NCBI GenBank assembly: GCA_928722015.1
Contig: CAKMWI010000003.1
Span: forward strand, 62,001 to 126,000
Direction: 5' to 3'
Length of the DNA stretch: 64,000 nucleotides
Source: Candidatus Gastranaerophilales bacterium
Lineage (GTDB): Bacteria; Cyanobacteriota; Vampirovibrionia; Gastranaerophilales; Gastranaerophilaceae
A model generated the notes under the pieces. That model had not been told where the DNA came from and did not search any database. It saw only the letters and a list, made by a program, of their open reading frames with translations. Of this stretch, positions 25,789 through 33,795 are shown one piece after another. Position 1 is the stretch's first letter, and each line of letters begins with the position of its first letter. Position numbers and translations under genes: made by a program.

Positions 25789-26828
25789 TGAATTTTAAGA
25801 CAGAGATAGAAAAATTTGATACTCAGGAAATTATAAATTCAAAATTAGTCAATTGGGAATTTTTTAAAAATTCTACAATTTTAGTTACGGGAGCTACTGG
25901 TTTAATTGGTTCTCAGACAATAATTTCATTGTTATATGCAAACGAAATTTATAATACAAATATTAAGATATTGGCTCTAGTGCGAAATAAAAATAAAGCA
26001 GAAGCAAAGTTTAAAGATATTAAAACTGATAATTTAAAATTTGTTATTCAGGATATAACAACTCCTATAGATATAGGGTATGTTGATTTTGTTATTCATA
26101 CTGCGAATGGAACAGCATCAAAGGGTTTTGTTGAGACTCCTGTAGAAACAATTGACACAATTGTATCGGGTACCAAAAATATTTTGAATTATGCACAAAA
26201 ACAAAAAATAAAGAGTCTTGTTTATCTGTCTTCTATGGAAGTTTACGGTAATATTGGTTTAGACAGAACAGAACCTTTAAAAGAAATTGATTTAGGATAT
26301 ATGGATACAATGAAGGTTCGTAATTCATATTCTTTGGGAAAAAGATTGGCAGAAAATATGTGTTACTCTTATTTTACAGAGTATAGCGTACCGGTAAAAG
26401 TTGCGCGATTATCCCAAACAATTGGTTCAAGTATTGACTATAATGATAACAGAGTTTTTATGCAATTTACCCGTAATGTTATTGAGAAACAAAATATTGT
26501 GCTACATACAGAAGGGGCAACCATAAGGAGTTATTGTTATATTACGGATGCTGTTGTTGCTATTCTGTTGATGCTTGAAAAAGGAAAAAATGGTGAAGTT
26601 TATAATATTGCTAATCCAAAAACTACCTGTTCCATAAGAGAGATGGCAGAGATGTTGAGTAAAAAATATCCGGATTCTAAATTAGAGATTAAGCTTAATG
26701 AGAGTTTATATCCGGATACTACAAAGTACTATTTGGACACGACAAAGTACTATATAGATACCAAATGGGAAGCACAGGTTAGTCTTGAAGAAATGTACAG
26801 ACGGTTGATAGAGAGTTTTAAGAAATAA
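25788..26828 (+). CDS. NAD-dependent epimerase/dehydratase (extended SDR)
   Basis: Extended SDR of 346 residues with VTGATGLIGSQ (about 33-43), LSSMEVYG and a YSLGK catalytic Tyr/Lys pair. Paired with the TarI-like enzyme it occupies the place of a ribulose-5-phosphate reductase in CDP-ribitol pathways, but it belongs to the sugar-nucleotide epimerase/dehydratase type, so the product may be an unusual CDP-linked sugar or alditol. Near the C terminus a short tandem codon duplication gives DTTKYYLDTTKYYIDTK. It is 22 nt upstream of the second TagF-like gene. Confidence 0.8.
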   Translation: MNFKTEIEKFDTQEIINSKLVNWEFFKNSTILVTGATGLIGSQTIISLLYANEIYNTNIKILALVRNKNKAEAKFKDIKTDNLKFVIQDITTPIDIGYVDFVIHTANGTASKGFVETPVETIDTIVSGTKNILNYAQKQKIKSLVYLSSMEVYGNIGLDRTEPLKEIDLGYMDTMKVRNSYSLGKRLAENMCYSYFTEYSVPVKVARLSQTIGSSIDYNDNRVFMQFTRNVIEKQNIVLHTEGATIRSYCYITDAVVAILLMLEKGKNGEVYNIANPKTTCSIREMAEMLSKKYPDSKLEIKLNESLYPDTTKYYLDTTKYYIDTKWEAQVSLEEMYRRLIESFKK

Positions 26829-26850
26829 AAATGGAGGCGAAAAACTTTTA

Positions 26851-28086
26851 ATGAATATTTTTCAAAAAATATTTTCAATCACAAATGAACCGGGTGTTAA
26901 AATAATTTGTATTTTAGGTTTTACATTTAGATTTAATATTAGAACGTTCTTTAATTTAAAATATAAAAATTTACCTATAGAGAATAATAAAATTGTATTT
27001 CTAAATTTTAAAGGAAAGGGTTTTGGTTGTAATCCGAAATATATTGCTCAAGAAATCATTCGTCAAAATCTGCCGTATAAAATGGTCTGGTTATGTAAAG
27101 ATACTTCGGAAGAAGCTGTTTCTAATTTTCCTTCTTGTATAAAGGTTGTTAATTATAAAAAACCGGAAGCGCTAAAAGAACTAGCAACAGCAAAAATCTG
27201 GATTGATAATCAGAGAAAAATATACCATATTAAAAAAGGATTGAATAAAAAAGCGGGTCAATATTATATCCAGACCTGGCATGGAAGCTTAGGTATAAAG
27301 AAAATAGGTGTAGATTCTCCGCTTACTGAAATCGAAAATGATTGGGTTCCTTATGGAATTGAGGATGCAAAAATGCTTGATTATGTTCTTTCAAACAGCA
27401 AGTTTGAGGAAGATGTTTTCAAAAGAAATTTTTGGGGACATGGTGAAATTTTACAGGTTGGTCATCCTCGCAATGATATTTTTTATAAAGATACTACAGA
27501 GCTCAAAAATAAACTCTATGAATCATTAAATATTTCTAAGTCAAAACATATATGTTTATATGTTCCTTCATATAGAGATAATTATGGTTTATATTGTTAT
27601 GGTTTGGAATATAAAAATCTAATCAAGATTCTTACTCAAAAATTTGGCGGAGAATGGGTAATTTTGGTGAGAATGCATCCAAATCTGGTTAAATATGCAT
27701 CACAGATTATCCCGCATAATGAAAATATTATTGATGTTTCAACATATTCAGATATTCAAGAACTTTTAGTGGGTTCTGATATTGCTATATCTGATTATTC
27801 AAGTTGTATTTTTGATTTTATGCTTACAAGACGTCCGGCATTTATTTATGCAACGGATATGGAAGATTTTGATAATGATAGAGGTTTTTATTATCCGCTA
27901 AAATCGACTCCTTTTCCGGTTGCAGAGAATAATGGTGAATTGATGGATAACATTAAAAATTTTGATTATTCTTTGTATAAACAAAAGGTTGAGGAATTCT
28001 TGAGGGAAAAAGGTTGCATGGAAGACGGTAAAGCTTCAGAAAGAGTTGTTGAGCTGATAAAGAAAATCATTGAAAATAAAGGATAA
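26851..28086 (+). CDS. CDP-glycerol glycerophosphotransferase family protein (second)
   Basis: Paralogue (411 residues) of the protein at 23768, with the same landmarks: YYIQTWHGSLGIKKI, VGHPRNDIFY, YVPSYRDN and DIAISDYSSCIFDFM. Residues 6-29 again hold IFSITN...CILGFTFRF. GGAGGCG precedes the ATG. Two TagF-like enzymes in one operon fit a primase/polymerase pair or addition of two different alditol phosphates. Ends just before the ABC exporter. Confidence 0.88.
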   Translation: MNIFQKIFSITNEPGVKIICILGFTFRFNIRTFFNLKYKNLPIENNKIVFLNFKGKGFGCNPKYIAQEIIRQNLPYKMVWLCKDTSEEAVSNFPSCIKVVNYKKPEALKELATAKIWIDNQRKIYHIKKGLNKKAGQYYIQTWHGSLGIKKIGVDSPLTEIENDWVPYGIEDAKMLDYVLSNSKFEEDVFKRNFWGHGEILQVGHPRNDIFYKDTTELKNKLYESLNISKSKHICLYVPSYRDNYGLYCYGLEYKNLIKILTQKFGGEWVILVRMHPNLVKYASQIIPHNENIIDVSTYSDIQELLVGSDIAISDYSSCIFDFMLTRRPAFIYATDMEDFDNDRGFYYPLKSTPFPVAENNGELMDNIKNFDYSLYKQKVEEFLREKGCMEDGKASERVVELIKKIIENKG

Positions 28087-28123
28087 ATATGATGCAAATT
28101 TATATAAAATATATAAGGAGAAA

Positions 28124-29917
28124 ATGAAAAAAGTGAAAAAGCTTTTACAAAATATAAAAAATAAATTAGACGAAAAGTATAAGGATAATGAAAACTATTA
28201 TAGTTTATCAAGGATATTACCTTATTTTAAACCTTACATTTTTAGAACATTTTTAGCATTGGGGCTTGCTGTTCCAATAGGAGCTTTAGATGCAGTTATT
28301 GCTTTAGCACTAAAACCATATATGGATATTGTTATGTTAGATAAACAGATGCAATCGCCATGGTATATTCCGATTTTGATTATTGTTTTTACAACAATTC
28401 AAGGAACTTTAAATTATCTGGCTACATATATGAATGATTGGGTTGGCGGTAAGGTTACAAATGATTTAAAAATTGATTTATATAAAAAATTGATGCATCA
28501 ATCGTCATATTTTTTTGATAGGCAGACTTCAGGAAAAATCCTGAAAGCTTATAATAATGATGCTGACAAATCTTGTAGCGGAATTTTAACAAATATGAAA
28601 ACTTGTATATCAAGATTATTTTCATCTATTTCTTTAATATTTGTTTTGTTTTATAATTCTTGGCAACTTGCAATAATAGCTGTTTGTGTTTTGACTTGTG
28701 CAATGATTCCGCTAATGAGGATTAAATCAACTATAAAGAATGTTTATAACAAATCCGAAGGTGAAAATGCTAAAGTTTTAACTACATATAATGAAGCTTT
28801 TGCTGGAAATAAAATTATTGCTGCATATAATCTTTATGATATTAAGACAAAACAATTTAAAAAATTAGTAAAAACAGTTTTTGGTTTACGGATAAAAATA
28901 ACCCAGCATGTAGGGTGGTTATCTCCAATGATGCATATTATCGTTTCTGTAGGTATTGGTGCGGTGATAGGTTTGGGGAGTTATCTTATTGTTAAAGGAA
29001 AACTTTCAGCAGGACAGTTTGTTTCATTTATTACAGCGTTAATTATGCTTTATACACCGATTAAGGGATTGGGTAATAATGCTAAAAATATGACTACTTG
29101 TTTTTGTGCAATGGAAAGAGTTGTAGATAAACTTGACAAGAAGCCCGGAGTTCAGGATAGAGCTGATGCAGTTAATTTCCCTGCTTTTAATGATAAAATA
29201 TCTTTTGAAAATGTTTATTTTCATTATACAAAAGACAAACCTGTGTTGAAAGGAATTTCCTTTGAAGTTAAAAAAGGTGAAACTATTGCTTTGGTTGGTA
29301 ATTCAGGAGGCGGTAAAACAACAATTGTCAATTTACTGCCAAGATTTTATGGAATTAAAAGTGGCGACATTAAGATTGATAATATATCAATAAATAAAAT
29401 AAAGGTGGATGATTTAAGGGCAAATATTGCTATTGTATTTCAGGATAATTTTTTATTTGAAGGTACAATAAAAGAAAATATTATGCTCGGAAATTTGAAT
29501 GCAACTGAAGAACAACTTCATGAGGCCATAAAGAACTCATACTTAGAAGATTTTATAAAAACTTTGGATAAAGGTTTGGACACTCAGATTGGAGAACGCG
29601 GAGTATTATTATCCGGCGGGCAAAAACAAAGGATTGGTATTGCACGTGCGTTTTTGAAAAATGCGCCTATTTTAATTCTGGATGAAGCTACTTCTGCTCT
29701 GGATAATCAGGCTGAACATATTGTTCAGCAAGCTATAGATAATTTAATGAAAGATAGAACAGTATTTGTTATAGCCCATAGACTTTCCACTATCCAAAAT
29801 GCTCATAGAATTGCGGTTATAAATAATGGGTATCTTTCTGAATTGGGAACGCATGATGAGCTTTTATCGATTCCTAACGGAGATTATAAAAAACTTTATA
29901 ATATGCAATATGCATAA
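28124..29917 (+). CDS. MsbA-like ABC exporter
   Basis: Fused membrane-ATPase half-transporter of 597 residues. Six-helix TMD in the first about 320 residues, then an NBD with Walker A GNSGGGKTT, the Q-loop (VFQDN), signature LSGGQKQR, Walker B ILILDEATSALD and the switch His in IAHRLST. An upstream in-frame ATG at 28070 would overlap the previous gene; ATG 28124 is favoured by AAGGAG at 28115-28120. As the last gene of the operon it probably flips the phosphopolymer's lipid-linked form or a glycolipid. Confidence 0.88.
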   Translation: MKKVKKLLQNIKNKLDEKYKDNENYYSLSRILPYFKPYIFRTFLALGLAVPIGALDAVIALALKPYMDIVMLDKQMQSPWYIPILIIVFTTIQGTLNYLATYMNDWVGGKVTNDLKIDLYKKLMHQSSYFFDRQTSGKILKAYNNDADKSCSGILTNMKTCISRLFSSISLIFVLFYNSWQLAIIAVCVLTCAMIPLMRIKSTIKNVYNKSEGENAKVLTTYNEAFAGNKIIAAYNLYDIKTKQFKKLVKTVFGLRIKITQHVGWLSPMMHIIVSVGIGAVIGLGSYLIVKGKLSAGQFVSFITALIMLYTPIKGLGNNAKNMTTCFCAMERVVDKLDKKPGVQDRADAVNFPAFNDKISFENVYFHYTKDKPVLKGISFEVKKGETIALVGNSGGGKTTIVNLLPRFYGIKSGDIKIDNISINKIKVDDLRANIAIVFQDNFLFEGTIKENIMLGNLNATEEQLHEAIKNSYLEDFIKTLDKGLDTQIGERGVLLSGGQKQRIGIARAFLKNAPILILDEATSALDNQAEHIVQQAIDNLMKDRTVFVIAHRLSTIQNAHRIAVINNGYLSELGTHDELLSIPNGDYKKLYNMQYA

Positions 29918-29927
29918 AAATTTTATC

Positions 29928-29952
29928 GGGAGAATACGGTTCTCCCTTTTTT
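29928..29952 (+). terminator. Terminator of the phosphopolymer operon
   Basis: GGGAGAA-TACGG-TTCTCCC stem (29928-29946) followed directly by six T, right after the ABC exporter stop. Confidence 0.88.
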
Positions 29953-30027
29953 GTGCCTAAATAAATGATTTATGTTAATATTTTAAATATAGATTAAATT
30001 TGTATGAATAATAAGAAGAGCAGGTAG

Positions 30028-31101
30028 ATGGCAACTAATTGTATGGATAAATATAAAAATGAATTTACTATAAAATTTGCTCGAATTATGCAGCAGCAGC
30101 TTGATATCTGGAAAGATGTTCAAAAATCAAACAGGTTCAGCTTATTAAATTTAAAGTCATTCGGATTTTATTTTTTTATTGCCGCATTTGGAATGATACC
30201 CGGGAGAAATGAACATAATTATGATTTAAATTTTCATCTTATATTAGCCGCTGTTTGTTTTGTTACTGCAGTTATTGCAAATATACATAATACAAATAAA
30301 ATATATCAAAATATAATCAAAGCAACACTATTTCCCCAATTGTTAAAAATTTTTGGTAATCTTCAATACCGTTCAAGCCGCTCTTTAACAAGCATGCTAA
30401 ATGCAAGCAATATTATTCTTGATGATGAAGAAACAGATAATGCAGCATCACTAGCAACAAAGACCATAGATAACAATATAATATATGATATCAAAAATTC
30501 CGTATTTCAAAATTCACAACTTTACAACAAAAAGATAACAGAACGTACTGATGATGATGCTTTCTACGGAATGTACAATGATGTTGCTCTGACAATGGTA
30601 GAAACAGATTTCGGGTGGAATGCTAAAGACAAATATAGAACTTACCATCGTATGTTCAAAGGTCTTGCAATGCGGTTTAAAATGAATAAAGAAATCAAGT
30701 CTCGAGTTTTGATTTTAACTAAATTTTCAATGACGAAAATTCCAAAGGGTTATGAAAAAGTCAAATTAGAATCAGCAAGATTTAATAAAAAATATGATGT
30801 CTGGGTAGATAGCCGGTCTGCAAACGGTCAAGGGCAAATTGAAGCAAGATATCTTTTAAATACTGCATTTTTGGAAAGGTTGATGCAAATCCAAACAAGT
30901 TTTAGGGTACATCAAATGTGCTGTTCTATTTTTGGAAATTCAATGCTTGTCATGCTCCACACAAGAAAGGATTTATTTGAAATGAACCATTTGTTTGGAA
31001 AAATTGATGATATAAATCAATATAAGCATTTGTTCAATGAATTTGCATCGGTATTATCTTTTATTGATGTATTAAATCTTTCAAGTAGGACAGGTTTGTA
31101 A
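30028..31101 (+). CDS. DUF3137-family protein
   Basis: Protein of 357 residues with two predicted membrane helices near residues 47-60 and 71-88, followed by a large cytosolic part. The FARFNKKYDVW-like ESARFNKKYDVWVDS and EARYLLNTAFLERLM segments fit DUF3137 (FxxxFxVxxxD...EARYLLTPxxM). Function of the family is unknown. GCAGGTAG precedes the ATG. It appears to be cotranscribed with the next small membrane protein. Confidence 0.72.
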   Translation: MATNCMDKYKNEFTIKFARIMQQQLDIWKDVQKSNRFSLLNLKSFGFYFFIAAFGMIPGRNEHNYDLNFHLILAAVCFVTAVIANIHNTNKIYQNIIKATLFPQLLKIFGNLQYRSSRSLTSMLNASNIILDDEETDNAASLATKTIDNNIIYDIKNSVFQNSQLYNKKITERTDDDAFYGMYNDVALTMVETDFGWNAKDKYRTYHRMFKGLAMRFKMNKEIKSRVLILTKFSMTKIPKGYEKVKLESARFNKKYDVWVDSRSANGQGQIEARYLLNTAFLERLMQIQTSFRVHQMCCSIFGNSMLVMLHTRKDLFEMNHLFGKIDDINQYKHLFNEFASVLSFIDVLNLSSRTGL

Positions 31102-31114
31102 TAAAATTTAAAAT

Positions 31115-31522
31115 ATGAAAGTTACTAGGTTTAAAAAATTAATCAGTTGGAATTTAATAGCATTAATTGGTTATTTAAGTTTAACAATAACTATTTTTTT
31201 TATGATTTCAATATCATTAGCTTCAACTCAGTTGCACATGCGATTAGATTTAGATGAATTTATATATAATTATATGCTGGAGCATTTGATATATCCGTAT
31301 TTATCACTATATAAAATTCAAATGTTTGCAATAATATTTTTATTGCTGGTTTCTATAGCAGAAAACTCATATTATAAAGTGAGAGGGGAATATGGATTAA
31401 GGATATTCTGCGAACATGAGATAGGGTATTCAAGAATTTTTATAATAGGAATAGTTTTGAATTTTTGTCCTTTATATATGTTTTCTTTATTTGTATTAAA
31501 ATCAATTATGAAAATATTGTGA
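31115..31522 (+). CDS. Small membrane protein, unknown
   Basis: 135 residues with three hydrophobic segments (about 12-35, 69-84 and 108-130). I do not recognise it. It follows the DUF3137 gene by 13 nt and lacks its own Shine-Dalgarno, so it is probably translated by coupling. The promoter of tRNA-Leu begins immediately after it. Confidence 0.6.
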   Translation: MKVTRFKKLISWNLIALIGYLSLTITIFFMISISLASTQLHMRLDLDEFIYNYMLEHLIYPYLSLYKIQMFAIIFLLLVSIAENSYYKVRGEYGLRIFCEHEIGYSRIFIIGIVLNFCPLYMFSLFVLKSIMKIL

Positions 31523-31527
31523 TTTTA

Positions 31528-31536
31528 TGGTATAAT
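31528..31536 (+). promoter_or_regulatory. Extended -10 promoter of tRNA-Leu
   Basis: TGG-TATAAT, 33 nt upstream of the mature tRNA 5' end, a consensus extended -10 with no strong -35. Confidence 0.65.
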
Positions 31537-31568
31537 CAAAGCTATAAAAAATATAAATAGTTTACCTT

Positions 31569-31649
31569 GTCGATGTGGCGGAATGGTAGACGTGCACGTT
31601 TGAGGGGCGTGTGGAGAAATCCGTGGGGGTTCAAGTCCCCCCATCGACA
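31569..31649 (+). tRNA. tRNA-Leu (GAG)
   Basis: Acceptor stem GTCGATG pairs with CATCGAC; long variable arm typical of Leu; anticodon arm CACGT-TTGAGGG-GCGTG gives GAG; T-arm contains GGTTCAAGTCC. No CCA encoded. A decayed mobile region begins downstream. Confidence 0.95.
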
Positions 31650-31684
31650 TTATTTTAACCAAAAAAGTTGCGAGTCGACCATTT

Positions 31685-32017
31685 ATGATTAATATACGTA
31701 AAAATCCTTTATATCACCTTATTAGTATTGCTACTTATATTTTATTAGCATTAGTCGTATTAACATGTTTTTGTAGCCAGCCAATAATAAATGGTGAAAT
31801 GTTCGGTGAACTTTTATATATACTGATTTTCTTTTGGTTTAACATATCTTTTTATACTGTTCATATTGTATTGATAATTTATTATGTTATTAGGATGAGC
31901 TATTTAAAAGATAAGCAACCCAACATAATTATTGATATTGGGGCATTATTAAGTTTATTAATTTTGCTTACACTGCCTTTATTTGTAGTAGTTTGTCAAT
32001 TTATGTACAAAAAGTAG
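31685..32017 (+). CDS. Small three-helix membrane protein, unknown
   Basis: 110 residues, mostly hydrophobic, with three likely membrane spans (about 10-32, 37-64 and 80-106). No family recognised and no Shine-Dalgarno visible; it starts 36 nt after tRNA-Leu and could be read through from that promoter. The first structured-RNA copy begins 7 nt after its stop codon. Confidence 0.5.
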   Translation: MINIRKNPLYHLISIATYILLALVVLTCFCSQPIINGEMFGELLYILIFFWFNISFYTVHIVLIIYYVIRMSYLKDKQPNIIIDIGALLSLLILLTLPLFVVVCQFMYKK

Positions 32018-32023
32018 TTACTT

Positions 32024-32200
32024 TCTAACCCTAACAACATTCTCATATTGTAGTATTCTTGTGTTGACTGTTTCATAATATAAACTATGCGTTGATAAAT
32101 GTTGTTAGGCAAAGTTTTTTGTGGTATAGTTTCATTGTCGCAGGGTTCCAAAATAGTAACCCCTACGACAATAAAAAAGAGTCCTTAAGGACTCTTTTTT
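32024..32200 (+). ncRNA. Structured RNA candidate, copy A
   Basis: About 177 nt ending in a strong terminator. Layout: 5' arm CCTAACAACAT (32030-32040) pairs perfectly with ATGTTGTTAGG (32099-32109). A second hairpin has TGTCG (32136-32140) with CGACA (32166-32170), and inside it GGGTT (32143-32147) with AACCC (32158-32162), with a loop starting CCAAA. The terminator stem AGAGTCC/GGACTCT (32178-32195) then leads into a T-run to 32200. A second diverged copy lies at 33426-33603, and both inner helices show compensatory changes between the copies. The transcribed strand is inferred from the terminator. The function is unknown. Confidence 0.62.
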
Positions 32201-32207
32201 ATTGGTG

Positions 32208-32375
32208 ATAAGAGGACGCCGAATCCAAAGGCGAAGCCTTTAACGGGTTCAGCGCAAGCCGAGCAGAGGGCGGAGCCTTTTTGCTTACGGCAAACGCCGT
32301 TTAAAGCAAAAAGCGTAGACCTGTTTAATGCGAGGTGTAGCAAGACAGTCCCGCCACGACATAAATGTAAAGTTG
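32208..32375. other. GC-rich hairpin patch
   Basis: A stretch strikingly richer in G+C than the rest, with no open reading frame. It holds AAAGGC-GAA-GCCTTT (32227-32241) and a long hairpin in which CTTTTTGCTT (32277-32286) pairs with AAGCAAAAAG (32304-32313) around an ACGGC-AAAC-GCCGT core. GGCGAAGCC and GGCGGAGCC words recur. It looks foreign; a plasmid/phage origin or recombination site is possible. The remaining bases to 32500 show nothing further. Confidence 0.5.
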
Positions 32376-32500
32376 CTTTATCCCACTTTTATTTTTATAA
32401 ACTATTTGTTGGGCAAGTATGCCCAACCGACAAACCATTTTGTGAATATGCTGGAACAAAGTTAATAATAAATACATATTGATTTTACTTGCTCAATATA

Positions 32501-32731
32501 TTAAATGTTTAACTTTGTGATTGAAGCACATCTTTTTAAATTTGCAATGCTCGTTGTGTATTCAGGCTTCACAACTTTGTGCGGCAGATACTTTGGCGAT
32601 ATTGGAGGTGCAAATTTACATGGTGGAACATACTTTTCTTGCATAAATATTTGTTTTACTATATCTTTGTGCATACAAACATTTGGTATTTCTTTACCTT
32701 TGCCGAAAATTACTTTTAAGAATTTGAACAT
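32501..32731 (-). CDS. Small hypothetical protein in mobile remnant
   Basis: 76 residues, unrecognised, starting FKFLKVIFGKGKEIPNVC and ending SITKLNI. The minus frame is chosen over a nearly coincident plus-strand frame because AAAGGAG sits 7 nt before its ATG. It lies downstream of the decayed DinD/BRO-like gene on the same strand and may be a leftover of the same element. Confidence 0.45.
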   Translation of the reverse strand: MFKFLKVIFGKGKEIPNVCMHKDIVKQIFMQEKYVPPCKFAPPISPKYLPHKVVKPEYTTSIANLKRCASITKLNI

Positions 32732-32945
32732 ATAATATCTCCTTTTGCTTACCTAAATTTTTCCCTATGTATATATATAGTCATCTTCCTGTCGGGGATT
32801 GTTTTTTGTTAAGAAGCATTAAGATGAGTTTGCCATATCAGCACAGTACCTACACATACAGCTTGTTTTAGCAGGATTAAGACACTTTCTTAGAGTAAAG
32901 CTCAAATGTTCCACAGCTCAAGGGAATTAAATCTAATCTTTCTTC

Positions 32946-33225
32946 TTAATCTGCTTCACCTTCTTTAATATAGTGTTCAGACCAGTAGTCAGTAAGTTTG
33001 TTTCTGGTCTCCTGCCCCGTCATACGCTGTTGTATCCATTTTTTGGAACGAGCGAGTTTTTATAGTTTTCTCTTGTACGGTCTATAGCAGTTGATGGGTC
33101 AGCCATTTCTTGCACTCGCTCTTGTCCTACTTTAGCTAACCACTGCTTGATGGGTTCAGCTTTTTAGAAGGTACAGACTGAATTATACGAAAAATCGTTT
33201 TTATATCTTTTAACTCATCCGTCAT
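32946..33225 (-). pseudogene. Frameshifted DinD/BRO-like gene remnant
   Basis: ATG 33225 has a good AAGGAG site and a promoter upstream, but the frame breaks twice. Segment 1 reads MTDELKDIKTIFRIIQSVP; segment 2, in another frame, reads EPIKQWLAKVGQERVQEM then ADPSTAIDRTRENYK; segment 3, in the third frame, reads KWIQQRMTGQETRNKL then TDYWSEHYIKEGEAD. Joined, they match the pattern W-L-A-(K/R)-(V/L)-G-x-E-R ... WI-x-x-R ... R-x-x-LTD-x-W of DinD/BRO-type DNA-damage-inducible or antirepressor proteins, cut short at the C terminus. It is a dead gene of phage or mobile origin. Confidence 0.7.
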
Positions 33226-33246
33226 TTCCGTTTTCTCCTTACACTT

Positions 33247-33275
33247 ATACTATTAAATCATGCCTGCCTCGTCAA
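33247..33275 (-). promoter_or_regulatory. Promoter of the DinD-like remnant
   Basis: On the minus strand TTGACG (33275-33270), a 17-nt spacer, then TAGTAT (33252-33247), 21 nt upstream of the ATG at 33225. It appears intact although the gene is broken. Confidence 0.6.
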
Positions 33276-33425
33276 TTCATTAAACATTAAACCAGAGGCA
33301 GCTCACGCTGTTTTTAAGGCACTTTGCAATTGTGTTTATTGTGGTTTTATTTGTTATGTTGTTGTTTATAGTTGGGACATGTGTTTGCTATACAATAGAT
33401 ATTAGTATATAAAAATCAGACACAC

Positions 33426-33603
33426 TCTAACCCTAAAGCTATTCTCATATTATAGTATTCCTGTATTGACTCTTTCATAGCTAACACAATTATCTGATAG
33501 GCGTTATTTACAAGTTTATTTCATGTTAAGTTATTCTTGTCAAAAAGTTCCAAAGTTTAAACTTTCACGACACCATTATAAGACTCTGTAATGAGTCTTT
33601 TTT
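33426..33603 (+). ncRNA. Structured RNA candidate, copy B
   Basis: Diverged copy of the element at 32024. The first 54 nt match copy A at 46 positions. In B the 5' arm reads CCTAAAGCTAT: AGCTAT (33437-33442) pairs with ATAGCT (33477-33482), and TAACCCTA (33428-33435) pairs with TAGG (33498-33501) and GTTA (33503-33506) around a bulged C. The second hairpin uses TGTC/GACA (33538-33541, 33569-33572) and AAAGTT/AACTTT (33544-33549, 33560-33565), again with a CCAAA loop. A terminator AAGACTC-TGTAAT-GAGTCTT with T-run ends at 33603. Confidence 0.62.
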
Positions 33604-33795
33604 AATGCGAATGTTTAAGACAGTCTCTTTCATCGATACTTTTTCAAGATAATCTTTTTAAATGTTTTTTATTGACTAAGAGGATATAAAATTCCAAGGT
33701 AGTACATCATAGATATTATGAAAAGCGGATGATTTTTGATATCGTTTTTTTATTTTAAATAGTTAAATAATGTAAGATTATACCAGGTTTTAATA
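33604..33795. other. Intergenic stretch without recognised features
   Basis: AT-rich, no open frame with a ribosome site, no hairpin of note. It separates structured-RNA copy B from the end of the leftward kinase-like gene. Confidence 0.5.

Noticed and set aside
31650..32017. A tRNA-Leu att duplication downstream of the tRNA
   Set aside because: I looked for a repeat of the tRNA 3' end in the following 2 kb and saw none.
32024..32200. Reading the structured-RNA copies as CRISPR tracrRNA or as integron attC sites
   Set aside because: No cas gene, repeat array or integrase is in the window, and copy B does not carry attC core boxes; kept only as alternatives.
32505..32735. 76-codon plus-strand frame almost coincident with the minus-strand gene at 32501-32731
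   Set aside because: No ribosome site on the plus strand; the minus frame has AAAGGAG before its ATG.
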